NCBI GenBank assembly: GCA_900299145.1
Contig: OMIN01000089.1
Location: 1 to 39,957, forward strand
Direction of reading: 5' to 3'
Length of the DNA stretch: 39,957 nucleotides
From: Betaproteobacteria bacterium
GTDB lineage: Bacteria > Pseudomonadota > Gammaproteobacteria > Burkholderiales > SG8-41
Below are positions 9,878 through 17,497 of the stretch, piece after piece. The notes under the pieces were generated by a model. That model was not told the DNA's origin, did no database searches, and saw nothing but the letters and a program-made list of their open reading frames with translations. The stretch's first letter is position 1. The number at the start of each line of letters is the position of its first letter. Both the position numbers and the translations under genes were made by a program.

Positions 9878-10852
9878 TTGACTCTCGCGGTGTTTGCCAC
9901 GTTCGCCACGTTCGCTACGTTTGGCGTTCCAGCCATGGCGTTGGCGCAAGATTATCCCAACCGTCCGGTGCGTTGGGTGCTGGGTTTCGCACCCGGCGGT
10001 TCGCCCGACTCGGTGGCACGCATTATCACACCTCAACTCACGGCGCAGATGGGCCAATCCGTAGTGCTCGACAACCGGCCCGGCGCGAACGGCATTCTCG
10101 CCGCCGACATCGTGGCAAAGGCAAACCCGGACGGCTACTCCGTGCTGATTACCTCCGGCGCGTTCGCCATCAACCCCAGCATCGTGAAGAAGCTGCCGTT
10201 TGACACCGTGAAGAGCTTCGAGCCGGTCACCAACATCTGTTCGTCTGAAGCGCTGCTGCTGGCCATCAACCCGGCGGTGCCCGCCAACACCGTGCAGGAA
10301 CTGATACAACTGGCAAAACGTCCCAACGCAAAATTCGCCTATGGCACGTCGGGCGTGGGCAACGTCACGCATCTGGCGGCGGCGCTCTTCGCGGTGCGCA
10401 CCGGCACGCAACTCACCCACGTGCCGTATAAGGGCGGCGGGCCGATGACGGTGGCGCTGATGAGCGGTGAAGTGCAAATCGCGATATCCAATCCCGGCAC
10501 GCTGCTCCAGCAGGTGCGCGCCGGCCGACTGCGCGCGCTGGCCTACAACGCGCCCACGCGTTCACCGCTGCTGCCCAACGTGCCGACGATGATCGAAGCC
10601 GGCGTCACCGGCATGGAATTCGATTCAAGCTGGTACGGCGTATTCGCCCCTGCCAAAACACCCGCTGCCATCGTCAACCGGCTGCATGGCGAAATCCGCG
10701 CCGCGCTGAAAGTGACAGCTGTGCGCGAAAGCCTGGCCGCCATCGGCATGGAACCGGTCGGCAACACGCCCACCGAGTTCAAGGGATTTGTCGAAAAATC
10801 CATCAAACGCTACGCTGAAATCGTGAAGATAGCGGGGATACAGCCGGAGTAA
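9878..10852 (+). CDS. Bug/TctC-family periplasmic solute receptor, start uncertain
   Basis: Second orphan carboxylate-binding receptor, 324 residues from a TTG at 9878. The body is typical: YPNRPVRWVLGFAPGG, VLDNRPGANGI, PDGYSVLITS, THVPYKGGGP. The leader is a signal peptide ending AMALA, cut before QDYPNRP. The TTG start gives a leader with no positive charge. The same frame upstream reads RTIRAAL, an ideal n-region, but has no start codon before a TAA at 9830. The nearby ATGs at 9834 and 9855 are in other frames. Either the start is non-canonical or a small deletion has shifted it. Three 9-bp tandem repeats (ACGTTCGCC-like, 9898-9924) encode FATFATFATFG in the hydrophobic core. Confidence 0.85.
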   Translation: MTLAVFATFATFATFGVPAMALAQDYPNRPVRWVLGFAPGGSPDSVARIITPQLTAQMGQSVVLDNRPGANGILAADIVAKANPDGYSVLITSGAFAINPSIVKKLPFDTVKSFEPVTNICSSEALLLAINPAVPANTVQELIQLAKRPNAKFAYGTSGVGNVTHLAAALFAVRTGTQLTHVPYKGGGPMTVALMSGEVQIAISNPGTLLQQVRAGRLRALAYNAPTRSPLLPNVPTMIEAGVTGMEFDSSWYGVFAPAKTPAAIVNRLHGEIRAALKVTAVRESLAAIGMEPVGNTPTEFKGFVEKSIKRYAEIVKIAGIQPE

Positions 10853-10868
10853 CGCCCGCACGCCGGCT

Positions 10869-11186
10869 TCAGTCTCTCGACTCCTCCACTTTGGCCGACG
10901 TGACTTTGCCGTTTTCAACCGTCAGCGCGCAGAAATAGCCGTTAAACGGGGGCCCCTGAAAAAACACCTTGTGCGTATTGCTCTGCGCGCTTGAGAGAAA
11001 GCGTGCGCCCGCAGCCGAGGCTTTCCCGGCAATAGCGTCCAGCGCCATGCCCGGCGCGACACTGCTGCAAAACGCGTTGGCGGCATTTTCCGCGCGGCGG
11101 TCGGCATAAAAATAGTAGCCGCCAAATGCAAGTATCAGCAGCACGAACAGTGCCAGCAATTGACCCAGCGCTTTCAATAAAACCAT
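10869..11186 (-). CDS. Small membrane-anchored or exported protein of unknown function
   Basis: 105 residues, not recognised. It starts with a strong hydrophobic segment (ALGQLLALFVLLILAFGGYY) after a short basic start, so it is either anchored by one membrane helix or cleaved. The outside part has two cysteines (AFCSSVAPG and GYFCALTVENG) that could form a disulfide, and the C-terminus reads as beta-strand followed by a charged tail (ENGKVTSAKVEESRD). The overall plan resembles small periplasmic lipoprotein-like domains without a lipobox. It converges with the Bug gene (16 bp between the stops) and is divergent from the MFS gene. Confidence 0.65.
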   Translation of the reverse strand: MVLLKALGQLLALFVLLILAFGGYYFYADRRAENAANAFCSSVAPGMALDAIAGKASAAGARFLSSAQSNTHKVFFQGPPFNGYFCALTVENGKVTSAKVEESRD

Positions 11187-11376
11187 GCGGGCTTTTCCGG
11201 GAATTCAGTCAAACCGTTGTTTCACGTGCGCGCATTGTCGCGCCGCCCACCCGCACTGACAACGTGAAGGTTCCTCCACGGTGTCTTTCAGCCGGGCCGG
11301 TCGTAAAGCCCTTCTTCCATTTGAACGGCTGCTTGTGGAAGCAGCTGCAGTCCGCGGTTGGCGTACACGGACTCAA

Positions 11377-11403
11377 AAAATATTCAATTAAAACAGATAG
11401 TTA
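11377..11403 (-). repeat. Dispersed AT-rich repeat, copy 4
   Basis: On the minus strand: TAACTATCTG followed by TTTTAATTGAATATTTT, the closest copy to the consensus. It lies in the 284-bp region between the divergent small membrane protein and the MFS gene, 67 bp before the MFS start. A 7-bp hairpin (GCTGCTT/AAGCAGC, 11328-11345) lies nearby. Confidence 0.7.
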
Positions 11404-11470
11404 TATTAATACCCGGCATTCACACGCCACGCCATTGCGCAGTTCGCATCGCTTCTGCTAAACAGACGCC

Positions 11471-12685
11471 ATGCAGACTTCGTTGTTCCGGCACGCCGCG
11501 TTCACGCGCTTTTGGGTGGGCGACATTGCCTCCACGCTCGCCAACCAGATGGTGGTGCTGGCGGTGGGCTGGCAGATTTACGACATTACCCACAGCGCAT
11601 TGAGTCTGGGGCTGGTGGGGCTGGCGCACTTCGGTGCGCAGTTGTTGTTCACACTGCCGGCGGGCAACGTGGCCGACCGCTATGAGCGGCGGCTGGTGAT
11701 GACGATCTGTCAGGCCGTGCAATGCGCCGCAGCGATGATGCTGGCGGCCGCCAACCTCGGCGGCTGGATCAACGCTGAAATCATTTATGCCTGTGTCGCG
11801 CTCACCGGCATCGCGCAAACGTTTCAGAACCCGGCCATGCGCTCGCTGCTGCCGTCGCTGGTGGGCGAAGCGCTGCTGCAACGCTGCATCGCATTCCACG
11901 CAGCGGCGAAAAAGTCCGCGGTGATTGCCGGCCCCGCGCTGGGCGGCGTGGTGTACTTTTGGGGCGCCAGCGCGGTGTATGTCAGCAGCGCCGTGGTCTA
12001 CGCGCTCGCGGGCGTGGTGCTTTTCGGCCTGCACGCGGCACACGCCCTGCGCAACGCGGAACCGGCAACCCTGCGCTATGTGTTCGGCGGCCTCACGTAT
12101 ATTTTCAATCGCCCGGTGATTTTCGGCGCGATCACGCTGGATTTGTTTGCCACGCTGCTCGGCGGCGCGGTGGCGCTGATGCCGATTTACGCGCGCGATA
12201 TTCTGCAAACCGGCCCGCTGGGGCTGGGCCTCTTGCGCGCGGCGCCGGCGCTGGGCGGCGTGCTGGCCTCGGTGTATCTGGTGCGCTATCCGATCACGCA
12301 CAGCGTCGGCAAGGTGCTGTTTTTGTGCGTGGCGCTGTTCGGCGCCACCACCGTGGTGTTTGGCGTATCCGTTTGGCTGCCGCTGTCTTTACTGGCGCTG
12401 ACGGCCATGGGCGCGGCCGACATGGTGAGCGCGGTGATCCGCATGTCGCTGGTGCAACTGGAAACCCCGCCGGACATGCGCGGGCGCGTCAGCGCCGTGC
12501 ATTCGCTGTTCACCGGCACGTCAAATCATCTGGGGCAGTTTGAATCCGGCGTCACCGCCGCGTGGTGGGGCGCGGTGCCCGCCGTGGTGGTGGGCGGGCT
12601 CGGCACGCTGGTGGTGGTGGGGCTGTGGCTGCGCTGGTTTCCGGATTTACTGAAGCGGGAGCAGTTGGTGGCGCGGCGGGAATAA
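11471..12685 (+). CDS. MFS transporter, EntS-like exporter family
   Basis: Inner-membrane major facilitator, 404 residues, with about eleven or twelve hydrophobic segments. The N-terminus (FRHAAFTRFWVGDIASTLANQM) and the loop-2-3 motif GNVADRYERR match the MFS_3/EntS branch, whose members export siderophores or drugs. No siderophore genes are nearby, so the substrate is unknown. The conserved motif NPAMRSLLPSLV sits after the fourth helix. The gene ends only 6 bp from the stop of the convergent aldo/keto reductase, leaving no room for a separate terminator. Confidence 0.88.
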   Translation: MQTSLFRHAAFTRFWVGDIASTLANQMVVLAVGWQIYDITHSALSLGLVGLAHFGAQLLFTLPAGNVADRYERRLVMTICQAVQCAAAMMLAAANLGGWINAEIIYACVALTGIAQTFQNPAMRSLLPSLVGEALLQRCIAFHAAAKKSAVIAGPALGGVVYFWGASAVYVSSAVVYALAGVVLFGLHAAHALRNAEPATLRYVFGGLTYIFNRPVIFGAITLDLFATLLGGAVALMPIYARDILQTGPLGLGLLRAAPALGGVLASVYLVRYPITHSVGKVLFLCVALFGATTVVFGVSVWLPLSLLALTAMGAADMVSAVIRMSLVQLETPPDMRGRVSAVHSLFTGTSNHLGQFESGVTAAWWGAVPAVVVGGLGTLVVVGLWLRWFPDLLKREQLVARRE

Positions 12686-12691
12686 CGCTTT

Positions 12692-13525
12692 TTACAACAT
12701 CTCCAACGGCCGCGCCCCGCGCGGCGGCGGGAAAATCTTGTCCAGTTCGGCCATTTGCGCGGCAGTCAGTTTTATTTCACGTGCGGCGGCATTTTCTTCG
12801 ACGCGTGCGGGCGACGAGCATTTCGGGATCACCATCACGCCATCTTTTGCCAGCAGCCACGCCAGCGCAAGTTGCGCCGGCGTTGCGCCGGATGCCTTGG
12901 CCAGCGCCACAAATTTCGCATTCTTGAACAGCCGTGCCTGTTCCAGTGGTGAATACGCCATCACCGGGATGCCGCGCGCGCGCAGCCACGGCAGCAAATC
13001 CCATTCGATGCCACGCCTTGAAAGGTTGTAGAGCAACTGGTTGGTGGCCGTGGCTTCGCCGCCGCGCGCCTCGAACCATTCCTTCGTTTCGGCCAGATCA
13101 AGATTGCTCACGCCGTAGTGGCGAATTTTGCCGGCGCGCTTTAACGTCATCAGCGCGTCCAGCGTTTCGGCGAACGGCACGCCGCCGCGCCAGTGCAGCA
13201 GATACAAATCGATGCGGTCGGTCTTAAGATGCTTGAGGCTGCGCTCGCACGCCGCCGCCGTGCCGCGCCGCGAGGCATTGTTGGGCAACACCTTGCTGAC
13301 GATGAACACTTCATCGCGCCGCCCGGCAATGGCCTCGGCAATCAGTTGCTCCGAACGGCCATCGCCGTACATCTCGGCGGTGTCGATCAGCGTGAGACCC
13401 AAGTCAATGCCACGGCGCAGCGTGGCAATCTCAGCCGCGCGCGAGGCGCTGCTGTCGCCCATGTTCCACGTGCCCTGGCCGAGCGCCGGTACCGCTTCGC
13501 CGCCGGGTAAGGTGACGGTCTTCAT
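12692..13525 (-). CDS. Aldo/keto reductase
   Basis: NADPH-dependent cytoplasmic oxidoreductase of 277 residues from the ATG at 13525 (MKTVTLPGG); an in-frame ATG 9 bp upstream would add MCR. The catalytic tetrad is visible: Asp48 and Tyr53 (LIDTAEMYGDG), Lys78 (FIVSKVLP) and His111 (LYLLHWRGG). The GVSN substrate-site motif and the C-terminal cofactor motif VIPKCSSPARVEEN (IPK and the S/R pair) are present. It resembles the YeaE / 2,5-diketo-gluconate reductase-like group, which reduces small aldehydes such as methylglyoxal; the real substrate is not known. It is a single-gene transcript, convergent with the MFS gene. Confidence 0.92.
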   Translation of the reverse strand: MKTVTLPGGEAVPALGQGTWNMGDSSASRAAEIATLRRGIDLGLTLIDTAEMYGDGRSEQLIAEAIAGRRDEVFIVSKVLPNNASRRGTAAACERSLKHLKTDRIDLYLLHWRGGVPFAETLDALMTLKRAGKIRHYGVSNLDLAETKEWFEARGGEATATNQLLYNLSRRGIEWDLLPWLRARGIPVMAYSPLEQARLFKNAKFVALAKASGATPAQLALAWLLAKDGVMVIPKCSSPARVEENAAAREIKLTAAQMAELDKIFPPPRGARPLEML

Positions 13526-13606
13526 GCGGCACATGGTATACGTGGTTGCGCTAAACTGAAATCAACTTTGAATTCCGGTGTCGTACGGGCTTTTGCGGAA
13601 TCGCGC

Positions 13607-13633
13607 TATCTATTTGTTTTTATTACATATTTT
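13607..13633 (+). repeat. Dispersed AT-rich repeat, copy 5
   Basis: TATCTATTTG followed by TTTTTATTACATATTTT. It lies about 80 bp upstream of the aldo/keto reductase start and in front of a doubtful small frame. Confidence 0.65.
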
Positions 13634-13699
13634 AGACATGCCGCTGTAGTGATTAGCACCGGGCGCCTACACATTCATGTTCGCCCGTGGCGGAATTTT

Positions 13700-13885
13700 T
13701 TGATTGCCAGCAGCAAAGACAGCCAAGAAGGCGGAACCGTCGTCTTTCGCCCGGCCAAGAGCGACAAGCCGCCGCAACTCATCGCCAGCATCAAAATCGA
13801 CGAATGGGAATTGCTCGCGCGCGGCAACCTGTGCCGCGCGCCGCGCGCCTACTGGAGCGGGCAGGGTGAACCACCAGTGGATTAG
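13700..13885 (+). CDS. Doubtful small hypothetical gene or gene remnant
   Basis: 61 residues from a TTG: MIASSKDSQEGGTVVFRP..., then LIASIKIDEWELLARGN and a Trp/Gly/Pro-rich end. Its composition (IKIDEWELLARG) looks protein-like, while the two overlapping plus-strand frames are Arg/Gln/Ala-rich and look like shadows. The frame stays open upstream to 13568, but that part runs through the AT-rich repeat and is not convincing. The ribosome-binding site is weak (GGCGGA). I do not recognise the family; it may be a decayed fragment. Confidence 0.3.
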   Translation: MIASSKDSQEGGTVVFRPAKSDKPPQLIASIKIDEWELLARGNLCRAPRAYWSGQGEPPVD

Positions 13886-13925
13886 TTGTGGAAATCTTTA
13901 CTTGATTTGATGAACACCAGCCACA

Positions 13926-14004
13926 GGAAGAAAAAGCGACACGTGTAGTATTCCGACATAGAATGGGCTTACCTGCCCTACAGCACGTTGTCGCTTTTCG
14001 TTCC
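13926..14004. repeat. Long imperfect inverted repeat (nested hairpin)
   Basis: Outer arms AAAAGCGACACGTG (13932-13945) and CACGTTGTCGCTTTT (13984-13998) pair over 14 bp with one bulged T. GGAA/TTCC extends the stem outside, and an inner hairpin GGGC/GCCC (13965-13978) sits in the loop with TAG/CTA on each side. It lies in a lower-GC stretch between the doubtful small gene and the SRA-HNH gene. It could be a terminator-like RNA fold or a leftover end of a mobile element. Confidence 0.5.
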
Positions 14005-14134
14005 AGTTTTATCCGTATTGAAAATTCGACAAGTATTTCCAACTATCCATTTCTAGTGAAATATACTCGACCGTTAATTGAAATGGTATCCGTCGCGCTG
14101 GAATGTTATTCGGCGTTTTCACCGTTTAAAGCTA

Positions 14135-14859
14135 GTTAGGCGTCACGCACGACTCCCGCTAATGTCCAACGAAGTTATCTCGTACCTCGACATGTGTCAG
14201 CGTGAGGGCACAAGCTTGCAAGCTGGCATGAACTTCGGCCTCGGTAGGAATCACTCTGTCATTCTTATGTCCGTCCGCCCAAACTCGCCTTACCGGGATC
14301 GACTGGAGGATGACGGCACCACGCTTGTCTATGAAGGCCACGATCATCCAAAGGTCGCAAGCTGTCCCAACCCGAAGCTCGTGGATCAACCGCTCGCAAC
14401 GAACACTGGAAGACCAACACAGAATGGAAAGTTCTTTATTGCAGCCAAGGCCACTGCAGCAACCAAACGATCGCCAGAGAGGGTGCGAGTCTACGAGAAG
14501 CTACGCCCAGGAATTTGGTCCTACAACGGGATCTTCCACCTGGTCGACGCGTGGACCGAGCGAGACGACCACAGGACCGTCTGCAAGTTCAAGTTAGTGG
14601 CCGTCGAAGGGGAGGAAGACTTCAGCCAACCAGTGCGCTTAGCTGCTGAGCGCAGAAGAATCATCCCGTCACATGTCAAGCTCGAAGTCTGGCAACGAGA
14701 CGCCGGCAAATGCGTGATCTGCAGTGCGACAGATGAACTGCATTTTGATCACATCCTCCCTTTCTCTAAAGGCGGAACATCTGAAACTGCTGCCAACGTT
14801 CAGTTGCTCTGCGCACGTCACAACTTGGCAAAGTCAGCGCGCATTGAGTGAAGCCTAAC
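14135..14859 (+). other. Possible integron-type gene-cassette boundaries around the endonuclease gene
   Basis: GTTAGGC (14135-14141) lies 20 bp before the endonuclease ATG. Its exact reverse complement GCCTAAC (14853-14859) lies 1 bp after the stop codon. These match the integron recombination core GTTRRRY and its partner RYYYAAC, and the layout is that of a cassette: short leader, one gene, attC starting right at the stop. A full attC (paired L boxes and closing GTTRRRY) is not visible downstream, and no integrase is present, so this may be a decayed or chance arrangement. Confidence 0.35.
14162..14851 (+). CDS. SRA(YDG)-HNH endonuclease, probable modification-dependent restriction enzyme
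   Basis: 229 residues from the ATG at 14162 (MSNEVISYLDM); an in-frame start at 14078 would add 28 unlikely basic residues. The N-terminal half resembles an SRA/YDG base-flipping domain (LQAGMNFGLGRNHSVILMS, VYEGHDHP, then RVYEKLRPGIWSYNGIF), which reads modified cytosine. The C-terminal 55 residues are an HNH nuclease: CVIC zinc pair, HFDHILPFSKGG, AANVQLLCARHN with the second zinc pair. SRA-HNH proteins are known to cut DNA containing 5-methyl- or hydroxymethylcytosine, so defence against modified phage DNA is the likely role. No methyltransferase partner is present, as expected for such enzymes. Base composition is visibly less GC-rich than the neighbours and codon use is more mixed, pointing to horizontal transfer. 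Confidence 0.85.
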   Translation: MSNEVISYLDMCQREGTSLQAGMNFGLGRNHSVILMSVRPNSPYRDRLEDDGTTLVYEGHDHPKVASCPNPKLVDQPLATNTGRPTQNGKFFIAAKATAATKRSPERVRVYEKLRPGIWSYNGIFHLVDAWTERDDHRTVCKFKLVAVEGEEDFSQPVRLAAERRRIIPSHVKLEVWQRDAGKCVICSATDELHFDHILPFSKGGTSETAANVQLLCARHNLAKSARIE

Positions 14860-14881
14860 CCGTCGTCCCTCACCCTAATCC

Positions 14882-14898
14882 TTTTCCCGGTGGGAAAA
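14882..14898. terminator. Short hairpin between convergent genes
   Basis: TTTTCCC / GGGAAAA with a 3-base loop, preceded by CCCTCACCCTAATCC. The arrangement resembles the widespread proteobacterial CCCTCACCCTAA...-type 3' repeat. It lies between the endonuclease stop and the stop of the minus-strand NHL gene and could serve both. Confidence 0.55.
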
Positions 14899-14900
14899 CG

Positions 14901-15887
14901 TCAGTTCCGCACATACTTGGTCACACTCTTGTGCGCCACCTCGGCGCCATAAATCGCGCCCTTGCCGTCGGCGGCGATGCCTTCGGCCATGTCCTGCTTG
15001 TCCGGCTCCGCGCCGCGCGCGGGGATGTGGGTGTGCACCTTGCCGTCTTGGGCGCTGCCGATGCGTATGCCGCGCCGCACGCCGGGATTGCGCTTGGCGT
15101 CGGACTGGTGATCCGTCACGTACAGCGTGTCGTTGGCGTCGATGTAAATGCCGCTCGGCCGCCCGAACTGTTTCCATTCGTCCAGATATTTTCCGTTGGC
15201 GTCGAAAATTTGCACACGGCTGTTGCCGCGGTCGGCGACGAACACGCGCCCGGTTGAATCGACTGCGATGCCGTGCAGTTCGCCGAAGTCTCCGGGGCCG
15301 GTGCCCTTTTTGCCCCAACTCAGCAGGAATTTGCCGTCTTTGGAAAATTTCATCACGCGCGCGTTGGATTTGCCGCCGTGCCCGTCGGACACATAAACAT
15401 CGCCATTGGGCGCGGTGGCCACACCCGAGGGCCGGTTGAAGGTGTCGCTGCCATCACCCGCCACGCCTGGTTTACCCAATGTGAGCAGCACCTTGCCTTC
15501 GCGGTCGAACTTCACCACGGTATGCCCCTTGCCCGGCGTGCTTTCGGGCAGCGCGGCATCGGCGGCCCACACGTTGCCCTCGCGATCCACATGGATGCTG
15601 TGCGGAAACACGAACAGCCCCGCGCCGAAGCTGCGCACGAACGCGCCCGCTGTGTCGAATTGCAGTACCGGCGGCAGGTTCGACGCCGCGCAGGAATTCG
15701 CGCCGCACCGCTCGAATACCCACACGTTGCCCGCACGATCCACGTCCAGCGTGCTGGTCGAACCCCACGCGCGGCCTTCAGGCATGCGCGCCCAGTGCTC
15801 GATGGATCGCCACGTGGCCTCTTGAGCGATAACCCATGGCGCAACAACGATAGCCATCAACAGCAAAGCCTTACCTGTGGGTTTCAT
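14901..15887 (-). CDS. Exported NHL-repeat beta-propeller protein (second of two)
   Basis: 328 residues with a signal peptide (KALLLMAIVVAPWVIAQ). The body is a series of NHL-type blades, recognisable by repeated GVATAPNGDVYVSDG, GIAVDSTGRVFVADR, GIYIDANDTLYVTD and SRVQIFDANGKYL. It resembles the propeller of peptidyl-alpha-hydroxyglycine lyases, but such hits usually reflect the shared fold and not the enzyme activity. Its role is unknown; ligand binding or protein-protein scaffolding in the periplasm is plausible. It follows the first NHL gene by 41 bp on the same strand, so the two are probably co-transcribed, perhaps with soxYZ. Confidence 0.85.
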   Translation of the reverse strand: MKPTGKALLLMAIVVAPWVIAQEATWRSIEHWARMPEGRAWGSTSTLDVDRAGNVWVFERCGANSCAASNLPPVLQFDTAGAFVRSFGAGLFVFPHSIHVDREGNVWAADAALPESTPGKGHTVVKFDREGKVLLTLGKPGVAGDGSDTFNRPSGVATAPNGDVYVSDGHGGKSNARVMKFSKDGKFLLSWGKKGTGPGDFGELHGIAVDSTGRVFVADRGNSRVQIFDANGKYLDEWKQFGRPSGIYIDANDTLYVTDHQSDAKRNPGVRRGIRIGSAQDGKVHTHIPARGAEPDKQDMAEGIAADGKGAIYGAEVAHKSVTKYVRN

Positions 15888-15928
15888 GCAATTTCCCCTA
15901 TCCCCCTCGCCGTGGCGCGCCCGTCAGC

Positions 15929-17134
15929 TTAGCGCGCCGGCACGTTGATCAACCCCTTGAACACAAACTTCTGCGCGCGTTTACCGTCCTGCACTTCGGT
16001 GGTGTAGAGATTGCCCTTGCTGTCGACGTTCATGTGATGCAGCACGTAAAACTCGCCGGGGCCTACGCCGGGCCTGCCGAATGCGCCCAACGGTTCCAGC
16101 GTTTTGCGGTCGAGTATCCAGATGCGCGCTGGGCTGCGGCTGGCCACATACAAAAAGCGCTGCTGCGGATCGTGTGAAAACGCGGTGCTCGCCACCGTCT
16201 GCCCGTTGCCGCAGTGGGGCGCCTCGCACCAGCGGTCGACGAAGGTTTGCGCGACGAATTTGCCCTCGAGTGTGAACACCTGCACGCGCTTGCCGCCGCG
16301 GTCGGACACGTACACCAGATCGTCGTTAGACACGCGCGCCGCGTGTACCGGCATCACAAAATCGTCGGGGCCGGGGCCGGTTTCTTCTTTCGCGGGAATG
16401 CGGTCGTTTTCCGCCACCTTGGCCTTGCGCGGTGCGTCGTCGCGCGCCGGATTGCCGAACGCGCCCCACATGCGCTTGAACGCGCCGGTGTCGGCGTCGA
16501 ACACGATAATGCGCCGGTTGCCGTAGCCATCGGCGACATACAGCTCGCTGGTTTTGGCGTGCACCCAGGTATCGGCTGCCTGATTGACATTTTGCGTGTC
16601 GGTGTTGCCCTTGCTCGCGCCGCGGCGGCCGATCTGCATCACGAACTTGCCCTGTTTGGTGAACTTGAGCAGATGATGATCGGTCTTGCCATTGCCGCCG
16701 ATCCACACGAACCCCTTGGGATCGACGTAGATGCCGTGCTCGGATTCCACCCAGTCGTAGCCTTCGTTGTTTTGAGCGGGGCCGCCCCAACCCTGCACAA
16801 AATTGCCGGCAACATCAAACTCCAGCACTGGCGGCGCGGCCATACCCTTGGCCTTTTGATCGTTGCGCACGGTGGAGGGCCGTTGCAATATCCACGCGTG
16901 GCCGCGTTCGTCGATGGACACGCTCGACACTTGCCCGAATACCCATTTTGCCGGCAGCTTGGGCCACGTCAGATCCGGCTCAAAATAGGGAATCTCGCGC
17001 GTCTCAGGGCGCGGCTGCGCTTGGGCTGTATTAATCGCGCCAATCAGCGCACCGGCGAACATGCCCGCCAGCGCCACCCGGCAAAGTAGAAAAGATTTCG
17101 CCCAACGCCGGGCGTTCACCCGATTATTCCGCAT
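15929..17134 (-). CDS. Exported NHL-repeat beta-propeller protein (first of two)
   Basis: 401 residues with a long basic n-region and signal peptide ending INTAQAQ. Blades are seen as SVSIDERGHAWILQR, GIYVDPKGFVWIGG, SELYVADGYGNRRIIVFD, DLVYVSDRGGKRVQVF and HMNVDSKGNLYTTEVQDGKR. An insertion near the middle (GNPARDDAPRKAKVAEN...) sits between blades. A Cys pair (RWCEAPHCGNG) may form a disulfide or bind metal. Many such proteins are encoded in Burkholderiales clusters for degradation or redox functions without a proven activity. It follows soxZ by 39 bp on the same strand, suggesting one operon soxY-soxZ-NHL-NHL, possibly with a shared periplasmic role. Confidence 0.85.
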   Translation of the reverse strand: MRNNRVNARRWAKSFLLCRVALAGMFAGALIGAINTAQAQPRPETREIPYFEPDLTWPKLPAKWVFGQVSSVSIDERGHAWILQRPSTVRNDQKAKGMAAPPVLEFDVAGNFVQGWGGPAQNNEGYDWVESEHGIYVDPKGFVWIGGNGKTDHHLLKFTKQGKFVMQIGRRGASKGNTDTQNVNQAADTWVHAKTSELYVADGYGNRRIIVFDADTGAFKRMWGAFGNPARDDAPRKAKVAENDRIPAKEETGPGPDDFVMPVHAARVSNDDLVYVSDRGGKRVQVFTLEGKFVAQTFVDRWCEAPHCGNGQTVASTAFSHDPQQRFLYVASRSPARIWILDRKTLEPLGAFGRPGVGPGEFYVLHHMNVDSKGNLYTTEVQDGKRAQKFVFKGLINVPAR

Positions 17135-17173
17135 GCTGCTTCGCCTCCGCGCGCCGCACGCTACCGCAGCGCG

Positions 17174-17497
17174 TCAAGTAACGGTAATCTGAGCAGACGC
17201 CGAGGCGCTATGACCCTGGTCGCCCGTCCATCGGAATTCGAGTGTGCCACTTTCCGTGGCGACCGTGGTGAAATGCAGAAACGGATTCGCCGATATCGAC
17301 GGATGCAGTTCGGCGCGGAACACTTCCACGCCGTTGTAGGCGCAGGTGAAGGTGGTGATGATGTCGCGCGGAATAGGCGCGCCCAGATACGTGCGCCGGA
17401 AACCGGTTTCCATGCCGTGCGCGGCGAGGGTTTTGATTTCGATCACCTCGCCCTTGCGCGCGGTTTTCGGCACGTCGACGCGTACGTTGCCGCTCAT
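17174..17497 (-). CDS. soxZ: Thiosulfate oxidation carrier subunit SoxZ
   Basis: Partner of SoxY in the SoxYZ periplasmic carrier, which holds sulfur intermediates during thiosulfate oxidation. 107 residues, normal length, all-beta. The family pattern is clear: VRVDVPKTARKGEVIEIKTL, HGMETGFRRTYLGAPIPRDII, VFRAELHPSISANPFLHFTT and FRWTGDQGHSASASAQITV. The start at 17497 (MSGNVRV) overlaps the soxY stop by ATGA, so the two are translationally coupled. It has no signal peptide and would be carried across the membrane with Tat-exported SoxY. None of soxA, soxX, soxB or soxCD is in the window. Confidence 0.93.
   Translation of the reverse strand: MSGNVRVDVPKTARKGEVIEIKTLAAHGMETGFRRTYLGAPIPRDIITTFTCAYNGVEVFRAELHPSISANPFLHFTTVATESGTLEFRWTGDQGHSASASAQITVT

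Noticed and set aside
8702-10852. A complete tripartite tricarboxylate transporter locus
   Set aside because: Only the receptor genes are present; no membrane subunits of the TctA or TctB type lie in the window.
11420-12301. Minus-strand open frame opposite the MFS transporter
   Set aside because: Extreme His/Arg/Gln content and no family pattern; explained by antisense of a GC-rich coding region.
13926-14004. Inverted repeat as an integron attC site
   Set aside because: The bulged base is attC-like, but the end boxes do not match RYYYAAC/GTTRRRY and the spacing to GTTAGGC at 14135 is too large.
13791-14042. Minus-strand frame of 83 codons upstream of the endonuclease
   Set aside because: Runs through the nested inverted repeat, has unlikely composition and no ribosome-binding site.
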